From Plecoglossus altivelis (lineage: Eukaryota > Chordata > Actinopteri > Osmeriformes > Plecoglossidae), in assembly GCA_036571765.1 (NCBI GenBank), contig BROE01000003.1, positions 6,610,336 through 6,674,335 of the forward strand: a stretch of DNA of 64,000 nt. The letters run 5' to 3'. Numbering within the stretch: position 1 is the stretch's first letter; each line of letters starts with the position of its first letter. A program made the translations under genes and the position numbers. Under the pieces are notes generated by a model. That model was not told the DNA's origin, made no database searches, and was given only the letters and a program-made list of their open reading frames with translations. This document shows, in pieces, positions 22,578-36,900 of the stretch.

Positions 22578-25500
22578 CTACTGGCGGTTGCTCTTGATGC
22601 GCTCCAGCCTCTTCTTGAGGTCGTCGAGGTTGGCGGAGGGGGAGGAGGAGCGGGTGGGGGAGTGGGAGTGGGCGGGGTCGTGCTGGTACAGCTCCCGAGA
22701 TTCCTTCAGCTGGGACAGCTTGCTGTGGAGCATGTCTGTGGACGATGCCACCGAGGGCTTGGAGAGCAGGGAGGTGACAGGGGGGCGCTCTCTCTCCTCC
22801 TCCCCACCCTGCTGCTGCTGTGGGGGAAGACCAAGGGGGGGGAAACAGGTCTTTCAACCAATAACCACAGAAGATGTTTATTCTAGTAGATGTCTACAGC
22901 AGAATGTGAGCAGAGCTTACTGACCCTGGAGTTGTTCTCCAGACCCTGGCGTTGACGGAGTATCTTAAGCCTCTCGTAGTAGACGGCAGGCTTCAGTTCC
23001 TCCCCATTAGTGTTCAGGAGCCCTGATGATACCTCATGCTGAGGTATCATCTGACCCAAGACAGTGGACTGCATGCGACCTTTGCCCTCTCTCTCAGACT
23101 CAATTATACGCAGGCCTCTCTCCACGTAGCTCTGGAAGAACTGGGAGGTGTTCCGAAGGAAGGGCTCCAGATCAGCGTCCGAGTAGTTCTGCTTGTACTC
23201 ATACAGCTCCGTCAGGCCCTGACACGCACACAGCTCACATTAAAAACTCTCAAGACAAACCAACAAGGCTCTTGTATAAAATGTGGTTCTCCAGCATCCT
23301 CAGTACCTCTTTTGTATTCTCCTTGGAGCCAATCTTCTTGAAGATCTCAGACAGGATGTCGCTCACCTTAGCCTTGGACATCCTGTCATCCTTGAGGAGA
23401 CATACAGGCACACCGTTCTCACTGATCGGTTGACAGGTGGGTCTTGTAAGTATGTTACTATTGGTAATAGTGATTATCTGCTTCATAATGGTTATAAAGC
23501 TTACATACAGAGTGTTACAGAAGAAACCTGCAATGTAGTGTGATATACTACTGCAAAGTAACATACTGTACCAAGACATTTTATAGTTGTAGAATGTAGT
23601 AAGGTATAGTAAAATGTAATAACAAAGTAGCAAAGTGTAGTGTAAAGTACAATGTAGTGTGCCAAGTTTGTGTGAATGTGGCTGATTGCAGTCGGCCTCA
23701 CCATTCTAAGGGCACCCTTCTCGGTCCCGCGGTCAGACTTGAACCCAGACAGATTCCCAGAGTGTTTGACCACACGTCTCAGATGGGCCTCCAGCTCCGA
23801 CTCGTTCCTGTTCTCTATCATGGACAGGTGGTCCAGGATCTTCAGGGTAGGGAGAAGGAGGAGGAGTTACATCTTGACTGATCTGCAGTGAGTGTGTGTG
23901 TGAGCGTGCACGTGCATGCGCACACCTTGGCTCCAGACAGCTTGCAGAGTGTGTGCAGAAGGGTCTTGAGGGTCCTGTGGGGCACATCACTCTTGAGCTG
24001 CTTGAGCTTCTCCTTGGGAAACACCTTCATGAAGTTGTGGACGTCCAGTAGGATGCGATCCAGGTTGATGCTGCTGATGGTTTCCGGAAGGAACCGGATC
24101 ATACGCCACAGACACTGAGGGGAGGGAAAGGTGTGCGCGTGGGGGGGGGGCAGGGTAGAGAGAAAAAGATGGGTATTATATTGAGGTTACAAAGAGAGGG
24201 AGGAGGGAGAGAAAGGTGGAAGAAGGATTAATTTGAGAAACCCAGGACTCAGCAGTGGACTGTTTCATCTGGGATGTGAGAGAAACCAGGAAGTGTAGTT
24301 ACCTTCATGACCAGCTCAGAGAACATTGGAGAGCCTGCTGTGGTGGTTAGACTGTCCTGGAGCAGCACCAGCAAAGCACTGAAGACACAAGGGAAGAAAG
24401 GGCCACATTCAACACGAACACCTTAACTCAGCCCCACTCCAAACCTGATCTGCAGATCTGCAGGTGTTTGTGACCAGCAGGGTGGTTCTAACCTAAGGAT
24501 ATTGGTCTGGTCAGATTTCTCCAGGACCCGGACCACTAGCAGGTTGACGGAACGGATGAGCTGCTGCCCATCCTCTATGTCCTCCACCCGGGCATCCAGC
24601 ATCAGGGTGATGAGGCCGTGCATCAGGTCCTTTAGGACGCCCATGGACGCCTCCCGCGCCAGGCTCTCCATGGAGAACAGCTGGGAGCCGAGAGTAAGAG
24701 GCATAAAGATGGGGGGAGTGTGTTTGGCCGCGAACAAGAACTTTCACAATCGTTCTTATACAATTCTTGTATGAATGAATCCCACCTTCCAGTATACGTT
24801 AGTTGTGAATAACCACCTTAGACATAAGTGCTTTACTGCTGTTACGCCACAATCTTTATATCCATCAAACATGCAAACAGACTGGTTCTTCACTGGCCAA
24901 TTATCAACTGTCTACCAGGAGGACACAGTTCATATTCTTTGGCTTTGAGCCCCCTTGTGGCATTGGTGTGCCAGTGCGCCCACCGAGAGCATGTTTCCAA
25001 TGATGCAGCTGTAGAGCTTGAAAATGTCCCTCTTGTCTAGCCGGTCGTCGGCCATGTGTGTGTTGTAGATGAGACGCAGCTGCATGAAGGTAGCGATGAG
25101 GAACTGGTCGATGTGACCCGACATGGCTTCTGCCTTGTCCTCCTGACGCAACACTTCGTCAATCTGAGGAGACACAGGCAGGGGGCAGCATAGCAAACGT
25201 AGGCTATTTTAAGGAAGTACAAACAGCAGCTCTGTACTGTTGAGACCAATGACATTAGGAGTTCGGGCAGGAGGATATGGAAGAAAGGAGGACAGCAGAG
25301 GGGTAGAGCAGTCTTATTTTAAAAAGTTAGAGTGTAAAAGGAAGGGCTAGCATTAGGCTTTGTCTGATCCTAAAAGACCAGGCCAGGAAGGTCTGGTATC
25401 ACTCGAATATTAGCAACCACGTGAACAATCCATTCTTGACTTCTGTTAACAATGTGAATTCATTTTCCTAACGTGCAACTCATAGTTGTAGCCATCAATG

Positions 25501-27356
25501 TCTGAAGTGTGTTGAGGCCTACCTGAGCCAAGGCCTGGATGCTGGTGTTGATGTCTCCGCTGGCCACCTGGGAGATCACAAAGTTAATGGTGGAGGCTGT
25601 GCTGTTGTGGAGGTCATCAAAGTGGGGGGACACCGAGCGAATCCTGAGATGGGAGGAGGGGGGACAAGAAGTTATAGATTACTAGTCATTCCACAACAAA
25701 CCCATATCTACACCAATCACTCCTCACGGGTTGCAGAAAGGGTTCTGACCAAAGACACACACACCAAAAAACAGAACCACCATCCTGACTCACTTGGGTT
25801 CTGGGATCACGATGGGTTCCAGGAGCTCATCCAGTTTGTGCTGGACCAGATCAGGCAGCTCGCGGACCCGTGTGTGGTCGTTCTCGATCATGTCCAGGTC
25901 CAGCTGGAACTCCTTAGGGATAGAGGGGGCTGTCTGGTCGTGGTGGGCGTTCTGACGCGCTTGGCTGGAGAGGAGGGGAGGCGGTCAGAACCACATAGTT
26001 TAGATCAGTGCTCGTCAGCTGCACTCCTTGGGACCCACAGGGTTGGGGACGCCATTGGGCGTTAAACTACTCCATTAAAAAGAACGCAGCAGCAGACCTC
26101 GGCATACAAGGTGGTCTAAATCTAGCGCACAACTATTTCACATTCATTAAATGCATTACCCAGGTTTGGCTAGGGTGCGGCATCAACTCATATGGGCCTC
26201 ACTGTGCAGTCTTCAAGAACACAGCTGATAAAACACTGATCTAAATCAAACACAGCTGTTCTCACATATCCACTATACTGGCCATACAGTCCGACTGGTG
26301 TGGACTTGAAGGCCAGCCAGACAGTCAGCACAAACATCCACACTGAAGTAGTAAGCAGGGAAGGGAGGATAGTGGTTTAGTGCAGGTGGGTTAGTGGAAC
26401 TCCCAGATTAGGTCTAAATCGTGTCCATCAATCTCTGATTATGCTTGGATTATCTCTATGGTATATCTAGAGGTGGTGGTCCCTGTGTGGAGTGGTTTTG
26501 CAGGTCAACACACAGGGAGACGGAGGTACTCACATCCTATAAGTACGATACATTATTCTGTCCAAGTGAGGAGAGCAGCGATAAAGAGAGGGGGGGAGAG
26601 GAGGAGAGATACCCAGGATTAAGACACACCACATGCAATGAAACACCCCCTTGAGCATTTGCAGAAAAGTGATGTTGACAGCATTACTGCTTAGTGACGT
26701 CACGTTCTGCAAATACCCAAAGAGCGAGGCCAGAGGAGGAAGAGGAGAGAGACAGATCTAGTTAGAGAGGGTGGAAGGATGCAAGGAAAAATCGGTAATG
26801 TATATATGTATGTATGTATATATGTATGTATGTATATATGTATATGTGTATATATATATATATATCTATATATATATAGATATATATAGATATATATCTA
26901 TGTCTATCTATATCTATATATATCGGCATCGGTGGGATTAAGATGTGAACACCACAGGACTGAAGAATAGCATCTACAGCCTTCAAAAACTTGCTGAACA
27001 CTTGAACCAATAGGACCCTTCTCATGTACAAAGCCATGCAAGCTAATTTAAGTGCACATCAAGTATTTGAAAGAGTACATGTAGAGGCATAAGATAAGCA
27101 AACTCAGAACTGATTGAATGAAGCAGTATTAGGGATGTTTAATTTGCCCCCCACTCTCCCTGCAAGAGGGCACCTACTTCAGCCTGTTGGGCACCTCCTC
27201 CTGCACCTGGGCGGGTTTCCGCATGAAGGTGGCTGTGGGATTGGGCGGGTTCTCTCTCTGGGCCCGCTCTGCTGCCTGCTTGGGAGGCGGAGCCTGGACC
27301 TTCTTGGCCGAGCGCTTTATCCTTTCTTCCAGCATGCTCATGTCCTTCTCTGACAA
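22578..27356 (-). CDS. ckap5: ckap5 coding exons 31-41: C-terminal domain
   Basis: Exons 27,178-27,356; 25,794-25,964; 25,523-25,643; 24,984-25,163; 24,493-24,680; 24,303-24,378; 23,926-24,114; 23,702-23,839; 23,307-23,390; 22,925-23,218; 22,578-22,817 (residues about 1,426-2,044). Phrases such as QIDEVLRQEDKAEAMSGHID and FMKVFPKEKLKQLKSD are near identical to human and belong to the C-terminal alpha-helical region involved in TACC3 and spindle targeting. The last exon encodes the conserved tail DDLKKRLERIKSNRQ. Intron 31 (25,965-27,177) carries a candidate MITE and an AT-rich satellite. Confidence 0.92.
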
Positions 27357-27947
27357 CTGTGGGTGGAGGGAGATTGACATCAAATCAGTTTACCCTTTTA
27401 CCCAGACTCCACAGAACTGATAGTAAACCCTGTAAACTTGGGTTATAGAAACAATCAAGTATGGTCAACGACCAGTGGTGCCAAGAACCAGTTGAAGGTT
27501 TGCAAAAGCCAACACGTAGTTAGGCGAAGGCCTTACATTGCCGATGAGCTTGTAGACCTGCTCTCCGCACACGTTGTAGACCGCCACCACCGTGTTGAGG
27601 GCGGCATTACGGACGGACGTATCCCGGTCTCCAATGTGCACGGCGATCTCTTTCAGGCACTTGGCAGGCGTGGGCTGGCAGACGTTCATCCCATAGTTCC
27701 CAATCAAATTACCCAGCTCGTCCAGACACTCTGGGGGAGGACAGCAGGTCAGGGATGGTAAGATGTAGAGTCTGAAACAGCTAGGTTCAAGAGGTTGTTA
27801 TAACTGTACTACAGATCTATACATCACCAAGCATCTGTGATTAGCATTTAACATAACACATCACGGTCCCGTAGATCATTCAACAGTACATATTGCATCT
27901 GTCCCATGAACTGTCCCCTCCTCCAAGATTGCTAAGCTGATGCGTGA

Positions 27948-27985
<38 letters not shown>

Positions 27986-30900
27986 GAGTGAGAGCGCAAG
28001 AGACTCTGGTCTTACCAGCTCTCTGTTTGGAGTTCTTCGACTTGGTTCCATCCATGAGGAAGGGGAAGACCTTGCTGGCAGGGTAGACCTTACAGAGCAT
28101 GGCCAGGATGGCCCGCACATCCTTACGTACTACATCCTTAGACTCCCCCACCTGGAGCAGAAACAACACCCGACCCCAGGTATCACTAAACAGTCTTTGA
28201 CAACAGATATGACAGTAATACTATGAGAAGTGAGAAGCACTGGAAGAGTTCACACTTGCTGAAATGTTTCAATGCTTAGTGCCAGACAGCAAACATCAAT
28301 AGCATTTTCTTGTAGTATGTGACTATCCTAGAGGATGAGTCAGGGATGAGGTTGTCGACTCACCTTGAGGATGAGGTAAGGGATGAAGGAAGAGGCCTCA
28401 TACTCGTTGAGATGATAGTTCTGCCTGCTGAGCATGGCGAACAGCATCTTGAGGTATTCCAAAACTTTCATCAGCACCGTTGTGTTGGTGTCAAAAAAGC
28501 GCAGCGTGAACCACTTGAGGATGAGGTCCAGACAGCCGATGGTGGCATCGCTTTCCTCCTCCATGCGCTGTAGGAAGAAAAGAAAATGACAAGACAAGGT
28601 CATACGGACGGACGGACAGACGGACGGACGGACGGACGGACGCACACGAGATACCTCCATCATAGTGGAGATGGCCCTGACATGTCTCTGGAAGTCAAAG
28701 TGGAAGAGCTCATCCTGCAGCCACTTGGCCATGCAGGTGGACATCTGGGTCTTCAGTTGCTCTACGTACTCATCCCTGGGAGTCATGAAGTTCCACTTCA
28801 GCACCTGCAGAAACAAGTAGACGCCATGATGAAAGAGGGTTTGGTCAGGCGAAACATCTCACCCAATCACCCATCACTACACCCATCTTCTTGCTGGGTG
28901 GTAGATGCTGGTTCTCACCTTCAGACCTTTCTCCTCCCTGATCCTCTGTTCCTTGGCGTTGGGCACCAGAATGAAAATGGGGCCAGAGCGGTCCTCGTCA
29001 TCCTTCACACTGGCCTTTACGGGAGGCTTCTTACCCACTGTGCCCTGGGGGTGGAAGAGGGAGGTAGGATAGGGAAGAAGTAGAGTATGGAGGATGGGGA
29101 GGAGGGACGTTGGAAGGTATCCAGGGTACCAGAGTTGAGAAGAGAGATAGTCAGGGTTACAGTCCACAACACAGTACAACTGCAAACCTTTCAGGAGCTT
29201 AGCTTAAAAACAGCAGGTGAAAGCCTGGTTTCAAACATAAAGAGCCACATGGTTGTTATAAAGTGCAAGAATTAACGAGGTGTAGGACTGTCACACTGTA
29301 GGCAGTGCTGACAGAGACAGACATGCAAACCATGTAGTGGAGAGCAATCCGGTAAGAGGATACAAAAGTGCAGTTATTCTTTGCACACTTAAGACAAACA
29401 GGAAACAGTCCAACCTTCCAAAGATCATGCAAGATTTGCCGCTACATATGGATTTATGATTGACGCCTATTCAGAGCAGACCCCCCTCCCACCCCACCCA
29501 GTAGTGGTCAGTCTTGGAGCAGGCCCCTCTTTCCTGAAGCTTCATTAGTCATTAGTATTAGGACGGAATTTCCTGTGTACCTGCTGGCTGACTGGCTTCC
29601 CCTTGGAAACCTTTTTATCTTTATTGACAGTCTCTTTATCTGAGCCACCGCCCAGCTCCTGGACCAACACGCTCTAGTAGATATAGACAGGGGACGTGTT
29701 TTAACACAGCAGGAACTATGGTACCACGAGTGTGCGTGTGGTGTGGGACTTAACACTGCTTAGTCCCCACAACTTTGTCCTTGTGTAGATCTGAAACCAC
29801 ACTGGATATATGTGGGACAATTCAACGTAGCTAACCTTAAGGCTGGATGATGAACACCACCATATTGCTTACACCTATCAAATGCCATGTAGATCTACAC
29901 AAGGCCACAAAGTGAAGGGATAAGGGTATTTAATGATTTGCAAAGATAGCGATTCTACCAGACACATGTACACATTTTAAAACAGACCTTTTTCACAGCT
30001 CCTGGTTTGATCTTTTTGGCCTCTGGTTTGGGTTCTCCAAACCCATAGTCATCACTCTCAGGCTTGGCTTTGGATGAAGCTGGGAAGAACACAAGAGCCA
30101 TCAACATACTCAACACCTTTCAACAGAACATACAGAACGTTAGCAAGACATTCAGAGAGACAAACCTGGTGCAGCTTTCCCATTGGAGGCCTTAAATGCA
30201 CCAGTTTTACCAGCAGGAGCCTCAGGCTTGGCTGGCATCACCGCCCGGGCCTTCTCTAGCATGCCGATCACCTGGTCCTTAGAGGAAGTCTGTCGGAAAC
30301 AACATGTGACTTTAGTCACAAGTTTAAAAAGTCTTCAATTCTATGCATGTCCACCGACCTTCAGTTTTCCAGTGGCCTTGTTCATCTTGTCGAAGCCCAG
30401 GTGCATCATAAACGTGGGGAGGGCCTCCTGGGCTTTCTTTCTCACGTCTCCATTCCGGTCCTCCAGGCAGCCGTACAGCTGGGGCACACAGAGCATCAGG
30501 TCTCCGGGCACCACACGCATGGTGGGCAGCTTCTCTGCCAGCCAGCTCAGCACCTGGCAATGGGGGGGGGGGAGAGACAGTTAGTGGTAGAACATGGGTT
30601 AATAAATCACTGTTGGATTAAATCTCCTCCTCCTGTCTGGGGAAGTGGTTTTATTTCCTGTTTACCTCCTGTCTGAGGAATGGGTTTTCCCTCTTCAGCT
30701 CCTCTGATAGGTCCTCTCCCTCTAGCCACTCTTTCATCCCTGTCTGCTCCACCCATGCCTGCAGGGTCGCCATGGCAGCTGCACGCACGTTGGTCTTCAG
30801 GGCAGAGAGGGGGAGGAGACAATCAGCATTGCACCAGGAACTGAGAAGACTGCTCGGCCTGCTCTGTGAGCATCTCTACATGGTGGATGAGGCTGGATGT

Positions 30901-33900
30901 GAATGGTGACTGAACATGTTGGATGATGGGGTCAGAGGTCAGTACCTTGCTGTCTCCAAGGACAGTGATGATGGGCATGCCAAGACTCTTCACGTGCTGC
31001 TTCAGACCAGGGCCCATTGCCGTGGCAATCTGTTGGAGGATGCTCAGTGTTTGCTGGACCTGAATTGAGAATAGAAACAGAGGTGGTGTTAAACTATGCA
31101 TAGTAGCAGCGCTCCGTAATGATTATTTGCCACCCATAAAAAGGATTTGATGCGTAACCGAAGGAGAACAGACTCCTGGCTCACCAGGATTTTGTTGGAG
31201 TCATTAAGGCGTCCCCTGAGGGCGAGGGACAGCTCTCCCAGTGGGGGCAGGATGAACTTGGCCTCCGAGATGACAGCCGCCGCCTCATCCAGACCCTCCT
31301 TTCGAATCTTCCAGTTTTTGTCTCCGATCTTGGAAACCATGTCTGATGTGATCTTGTCACTGGTGGGCAGAGGAGCAGCAGAAAAACCATAACTTGTGCT
31401 CTTGGTTTTGTAGACTTAATTGCTACATGAAATCTGACAACGTCATTTGAAATATACCCCATCAGAAGTATAAGTAGTAGTGTTAGCTTGAGTTTACCTG
31501 ATGTCAGTCCTGGGGAGGAGATCCATGATGTCCACTGCTCCCCCCTCCTCCTCCTGCTGGTCGTCAGGCTCCTCACCCACCTCTTCTGCTCCTTTCTTGG
31601 TGCCTCTGAATGGGGCAGGGGTGGATTGGCCTTGCATCTGCATGAGGAGAAGGTGGGTAAAACAAAAACTTATGCATTGTATGCCTTGATCCATTCAATA
31701 GATATGACCCTGACATTTTCCCAAGGAAGGGCAGTTACGGACGTAGTTACAGTAATGTCCAGACCAGTGGCAAAAGGCTTCCCACATGCACAGGAAAAGG
31801 ACCACGTTACCTTTTCAAACTCAGCATCTATCTGTGCCAGCAGCGCAGGCTTCTCATCCTCAAAGAACATGCGTAGTGGAGCGCCCATGTATAGGTACAT
31901 GACCCCCAGCAGAGCAATGGCTGCCATCCTCACTGCTGGGTTGGTGGCCCCCAACGCTGTCTTCACGTGGCTTATGAATCCCTTCACATTGATCCTAGGT
32001 AGCATACACCAAAAAGAAAAAAGATTTTACGGTTTTAAATGTTCTTTTTTTAATTAAATGTTTAACTTAAACTCGTTGGTACCTAGGTGAGCGAATTTCA
32101 AAGTGAACAGTGTCAGGAACAATTTCATATTTTGCAGTAATGGTCTGAGAAGTCAGGACACGATAAGGCATATCACCCTCATTTATGACTTGGTAAAAGA
32201 AACAAGCATTCTGAAGTTGACACTGACCCAGCAAATCCAAATTCCTTCATGGCGTTGGCTAACCAGTTTAGGGCCTCAGCTTGGTTCTTAGGATTCTTCT
32301 GAGCGAAAGCCATAGACACCACCTGACACACACACATCTTTACACTTCTTACTCTACGTCATTGAATATTTTCTTAGTTTCTCTAATCTAATCTCCATTT
32401 TAAGATGCATGTATTTAACCATCTCGGTAGCGATGGGATCCCCACCTGTTCGGCTGTCCAAGGCAAAGAGCAGGCCTCTCCGATAGCGGTAAGCCCCTCC
32501 TTCGCCTTGCCCCCACACTTTACATCCCCCACCTTGTCCACCAGGCCGTCCAGAACCACAGAGGCAGACGTCTTGGAGAAGGAGCCTCTCTGGGCCACCA
32601 GGCCCACAATGTGCAACTTCATCTGCATCACCTAGACACACACACACACACATTTCCAACTGTACCCATTACTATGGCGAGCAGTGAAATAAATATATGA
32701 ATTCATTTTACCTGAAAGTTTGTCTCCTTCCATCCAGGTTTCTTGGCCAGCATCTTGACAAGAGCCTGACAAGGCATATCTGCACTGTCCATCTGCTCAA
32801 CAGCCTGGTAACAAGACACAACAATCACAACACCATCCTCCCAACATTCTGCTCCCATATACTGACAAAAGACAGCCTGTTAAACAATCTCAAACATGAG
32901 CTGTCCCAAACGTCAAAGCTCGGAGAGTGTTGCATGCTTTGGGGATTTCCTCAATAGCGCAAGAAGGGATATGTGAGGGAGGGGTAACTGCAGGCACGGA
33001 CCAATTTCAAAGTATAACACAGTATGAAAGTCCATTTCAATAACCCTGTAATTTTTCATATATCGTTACTGCGGTATGAGCTGTTTTTATGTACAGAATG
33101 TGCAGGAATCCCTCAGGTTTCATGTGGCAGAGAAAGAAATCTTGGTTATTGCGAGCAAGTAGTCAGTCACCAACAAGTGTATATAATGAGGGAGGTGCAC
33201 CCCTGGAGCCTTTCCCTTTAGTATGGGATTTTTTGAAAGTAACATTCAACTACCAACACCCCCACACCCCCGTTTCTGGATCCTACTACTGAACTCTGCA
33301 CAAGCCACTTTAGCACATGACATGACAACTTAAAACTGTGATTTTGCACTACTGTGTATACACCCCCCCCCCGTTGCACTACTGTGTATATACCACCCCC
33401 CTCCCCCTGTACTATATATACACTCCACTTGCTTTTTATATTACCCCCATCTGTACAGCTAGTGTGCACTTTTATTTGTATTTTATAATAGATTTGCATT
33501 ATATTTTCATCTACCTTCATTATGTTCCATATACTGTATGTTCTATGTTTGCACTTTCCTGCCACAGTAAATTCTATGCTTGTATATCTTGCATAGCGAA
33601 TAAAACAGATTCTGATTCAGACGGCCACAGATGAAGGAAATATAACTTTTAAGACGTTTAAGTGTGGTTGTTAGAGGAGGCGATACATATTGTATTATAT
33701 CCCCATTTACAGAAGCCCCACCCTTCACTGTTGCAAAACTCAAGACAACGGTATACTAAAACATTTGTATAATGAACATTTGCAACAATCTAAGAGTTGG
33801 CAAGTTTAGCACTTGTGAGAAACTTTGACCAGTACTTTTGCCTAACTTACTTAACCATTTGTCTTACATGCAATGAAACATAACACTGAAACAACACTTA

Positions 33901-36900
33901 CTAGCCAGTACAGGTATTTCCTGTGTTTCAGCTCGAGCATACCTGGTGCAACTAATGAAGCACTAGGAAGAACTAATTTAGTTTCATCAAATGTGCCTTA
34001 CACATCTGTTTTGCATATTTATGCTATTGTTAAGGATTCCATTCAGAGGTTTTAATAATTTAAAGACGGGAGAAGTCCTTTTAATTGCATTTTCAGTTGA
34101 ATTTGGGAAAACAACTTGAAGTATTTTTTGTGCTGAGCTATTGAAATGGCCTTCATTTGATTTCTTGTTTCTGATTTCATTGCGAACAGCTCAGTCTAAA
34201 CTTTGACAATTTACCTAGTTATCAATGGGGGTTGAATCAATTACAATACCAAACTAGAACTAGCTATCATCGCCTAGTTTCACGTTAAACTAGAGCCATG
34301 GAAAATATCTTTCTGGGGAAGAGCAGATTAGTTTACAATTTAATTTCCCCCTCAAGGTTATCATACCGCCACAGTCTGATACCGGCCCATGCCTAGGTGA
34401 CAGTAATACTGGAGTAGCATCACTGCTACTTCGTCTTTCTAGTCTACCTCTCTGGATCCCTGAGAGAAGAACAGATGCTTGTTACCCTCTGAAACTCCTC
34501 CATGCTGGCCAGGCGCTCCTTCCAGTTGGCACTGTCCAGCAGTTGCATGCAGGAAGCTGGGAGCACCAAGGCTGACCTCTCCTCACACACCTCCAACTGG
34601 GACACATACACACAGAGAAAAATAAATCAAAGATGTGGCTCCTTTGTGTTCAGACATGTCACTCATCTCAACAACATGTGAAAATGGACAGCCTTAGAAC
34701 TCTATACTGACCGAAAGCTCAGTCTCTACCACCTCCTTGGTCTCCAAACCCTTCTTCCCTTTACCAGCAGGAGCAGAGGCTTGTTTGCCTTTCTTAGGAG
34801 GCCCAGAAGACTGCAGCATAAGAAGGTAAACTTGCTGTTACAAAATAATATACTGAACACACATAATGCCAGCTACAGTATGTAACAATCAGTCTGGTCA
34901 GGTAAAGCAGCCATCAGACTGACCTTGACGGCCGCCGGGGCCTTCCTGAGAGGTCCAGAGGACTTGGATGGAGCCTCGGCAGGGGGCGGGGCCTTGGAGG
35001 CAGGCTTCTCTTTCTTCTCTGGCTCCCCAACTCTTCCTGCCTTCTTCCCGCCAGGTAGCTCCACCTTATCAGCACATTCTTTTATCTGTTCACGTAAAAA
35101 TGAGAGTGATGGGTGAGAGTGATGGATTGGTTTAGGGCCTGACTCGAAGCTGCCTTTGGAGCGGACTAGTTGGTTGTCAGCCTCAAATTATTTTCTGGTG
35201 TACAAACAACTGTCACAATACAGCCAACAAATGCTACAGAATGTTCTATAGATATACTGGGCGTAATTCATGAGATCTGAGCATCACCTTGTCTAGTTTT
35301 AATTTATCCAGGTCAGTCAGGAATGGGTTGACTGCTTTCTCCCCGACTACCCTCATAGCGGTGCCCAGAGCCTCGAATGCAGCGTCCCTCACCTCCGGGG
35401 CAGAATCATTCACTTGCTGAAAGGAACCATAACAGCCAAAGTGGTGAAACATTACATTCAAAGTTCAGGAAAAAAACACTGACACTTCCTAGACACATGA
35501 TAATCCTGCTCCTGGACTAGCATTAACTGTTCTAACAAATCTCTTTAATCCAGGATTAGATTTCTTAATCTCTGTCCAGAAAGCTTGTCCAAAGGTAGCC
35601 TGGATCAGAAACCTCTTTTATACCTTCAGTAATGCAGCGCAGAATGGCTTGAGAACACTCTTTGGCAAGGTGGACATGGTACAGTGCCGGAAACTTCTAG
35701 CCAGGAACAGAGAGGCTTGCTGTTTGATGGAGGGGTTCTTGTTATCCATCACGCCCAGAATATCCTCGCTAAGATTCTGTAGAGTCGTCTAAAACACACC
35801 ACAGAATTAAGACGAGAGGCCAATAGTTGAACTTCAAAGTAAAAAGTAGTTAATGACAAGCTGTACCATTTTCCTGACACATTTCCGCTCTTTACATGAC
35901 ATATTTCAGGGGTTAATGTTGAATAAATCAGTTAAACTGATGTCTTAAAATGTTGTGACATATTCACAGGTTGGTAAAATAAAATTTCAAAATGAAAATT
36001 GCCCAAAGGAGTGATTGTAGGGTCCCAGTGTAAATATCTGAAATTACCGTGAGGAACACAGCATCTATAGCTTCCTGAAGAGCTTGAACCACCTGAGGTT
36101 TCTTCTCTTTGAACTTCTCAAGGATGGTTGGCACCACCTGTAAACACAGCGCAGAAGATAAGATCTATATTGCACGGCCCCAGTCACCATCTCAACTGTG
36201 ATGAGATGCCTCAAGTAGGACATTCAAAAACGAATCTAAAAAAGGTTGTGTGTGTAAGATTGTCTATCAACTTTGGCAGAAGTCAGAGTGCAATGACATG
36301 CTTCAAAAGCATTGAGATTAACTCACTAATCCGGCATATGTTCCAAACTTCTTGCGAAGTCCAGTGGCTAATCCAGCCAAACATTTGGCAGCCAGGGTGA
36401 CCAGCATGACGTTGGCATCTTTACCCACCACCTGAGCAACAGCAGGAGAGTTCACAATGCCGCCAACACTGACCAGAGCATTTAGCAGCCCTCAATAATT
36501 AATTAAAACAGCACCAAATTAATCTGAATATACTGAAAGAGACTGCCCTAGATCCCTGTTGCGACACTGTCCAAGATGCATTTTGTCCATATTCTGTACC
36601 TTTTTTAGAGCTCGGACCAAGTCCCCATAGTCCCCGTTCTCCAGTTTAGGATTCTTCACCAGGATCTCCACCGCCTCCAACACTTCCTTCCTCTCCTGCC
36701 ACTTTTTGGCCTCCTGTTGACCAATCAGACATTGTCTCATGTAATGTGGACCCCACAGACAACCATGTGACAATTCATCTGTAACAATGACCATTGTCTT
36801 GAAAGAGCTTCAGACTGATTGTGTATATGATTCGGAATCGGTGTTGAATCCTGAATCACATTCAACAGACATCACACTCTCTATAAACGAAGGCCAAAGC

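Noticed and set aside
23250..23633. Open frame of 127 codons on the minus strand
   Set aside because: It is ckap5 exon 39 (23,307-23,390) extended into its flanking introns, not a separate gene.
33924..33995. Possible C/D-box snoRNA on the minus strand in ckap5 intron 13 (mammalian CKAP5 hosts SNORD67)
   Set aside because: A TTGATGA-like C box and a CTGA D box are about 55 bp apart, but the C box lacks the usual purine, no terminal stem was found, and I cannot match it to SNORD67.
35510..35612. TAATCC/GGATTA-rich stretch resembling a common teleost repeat in a ckap5 intron
   Set aside because: The ends could not be defined and the resemblance is short.
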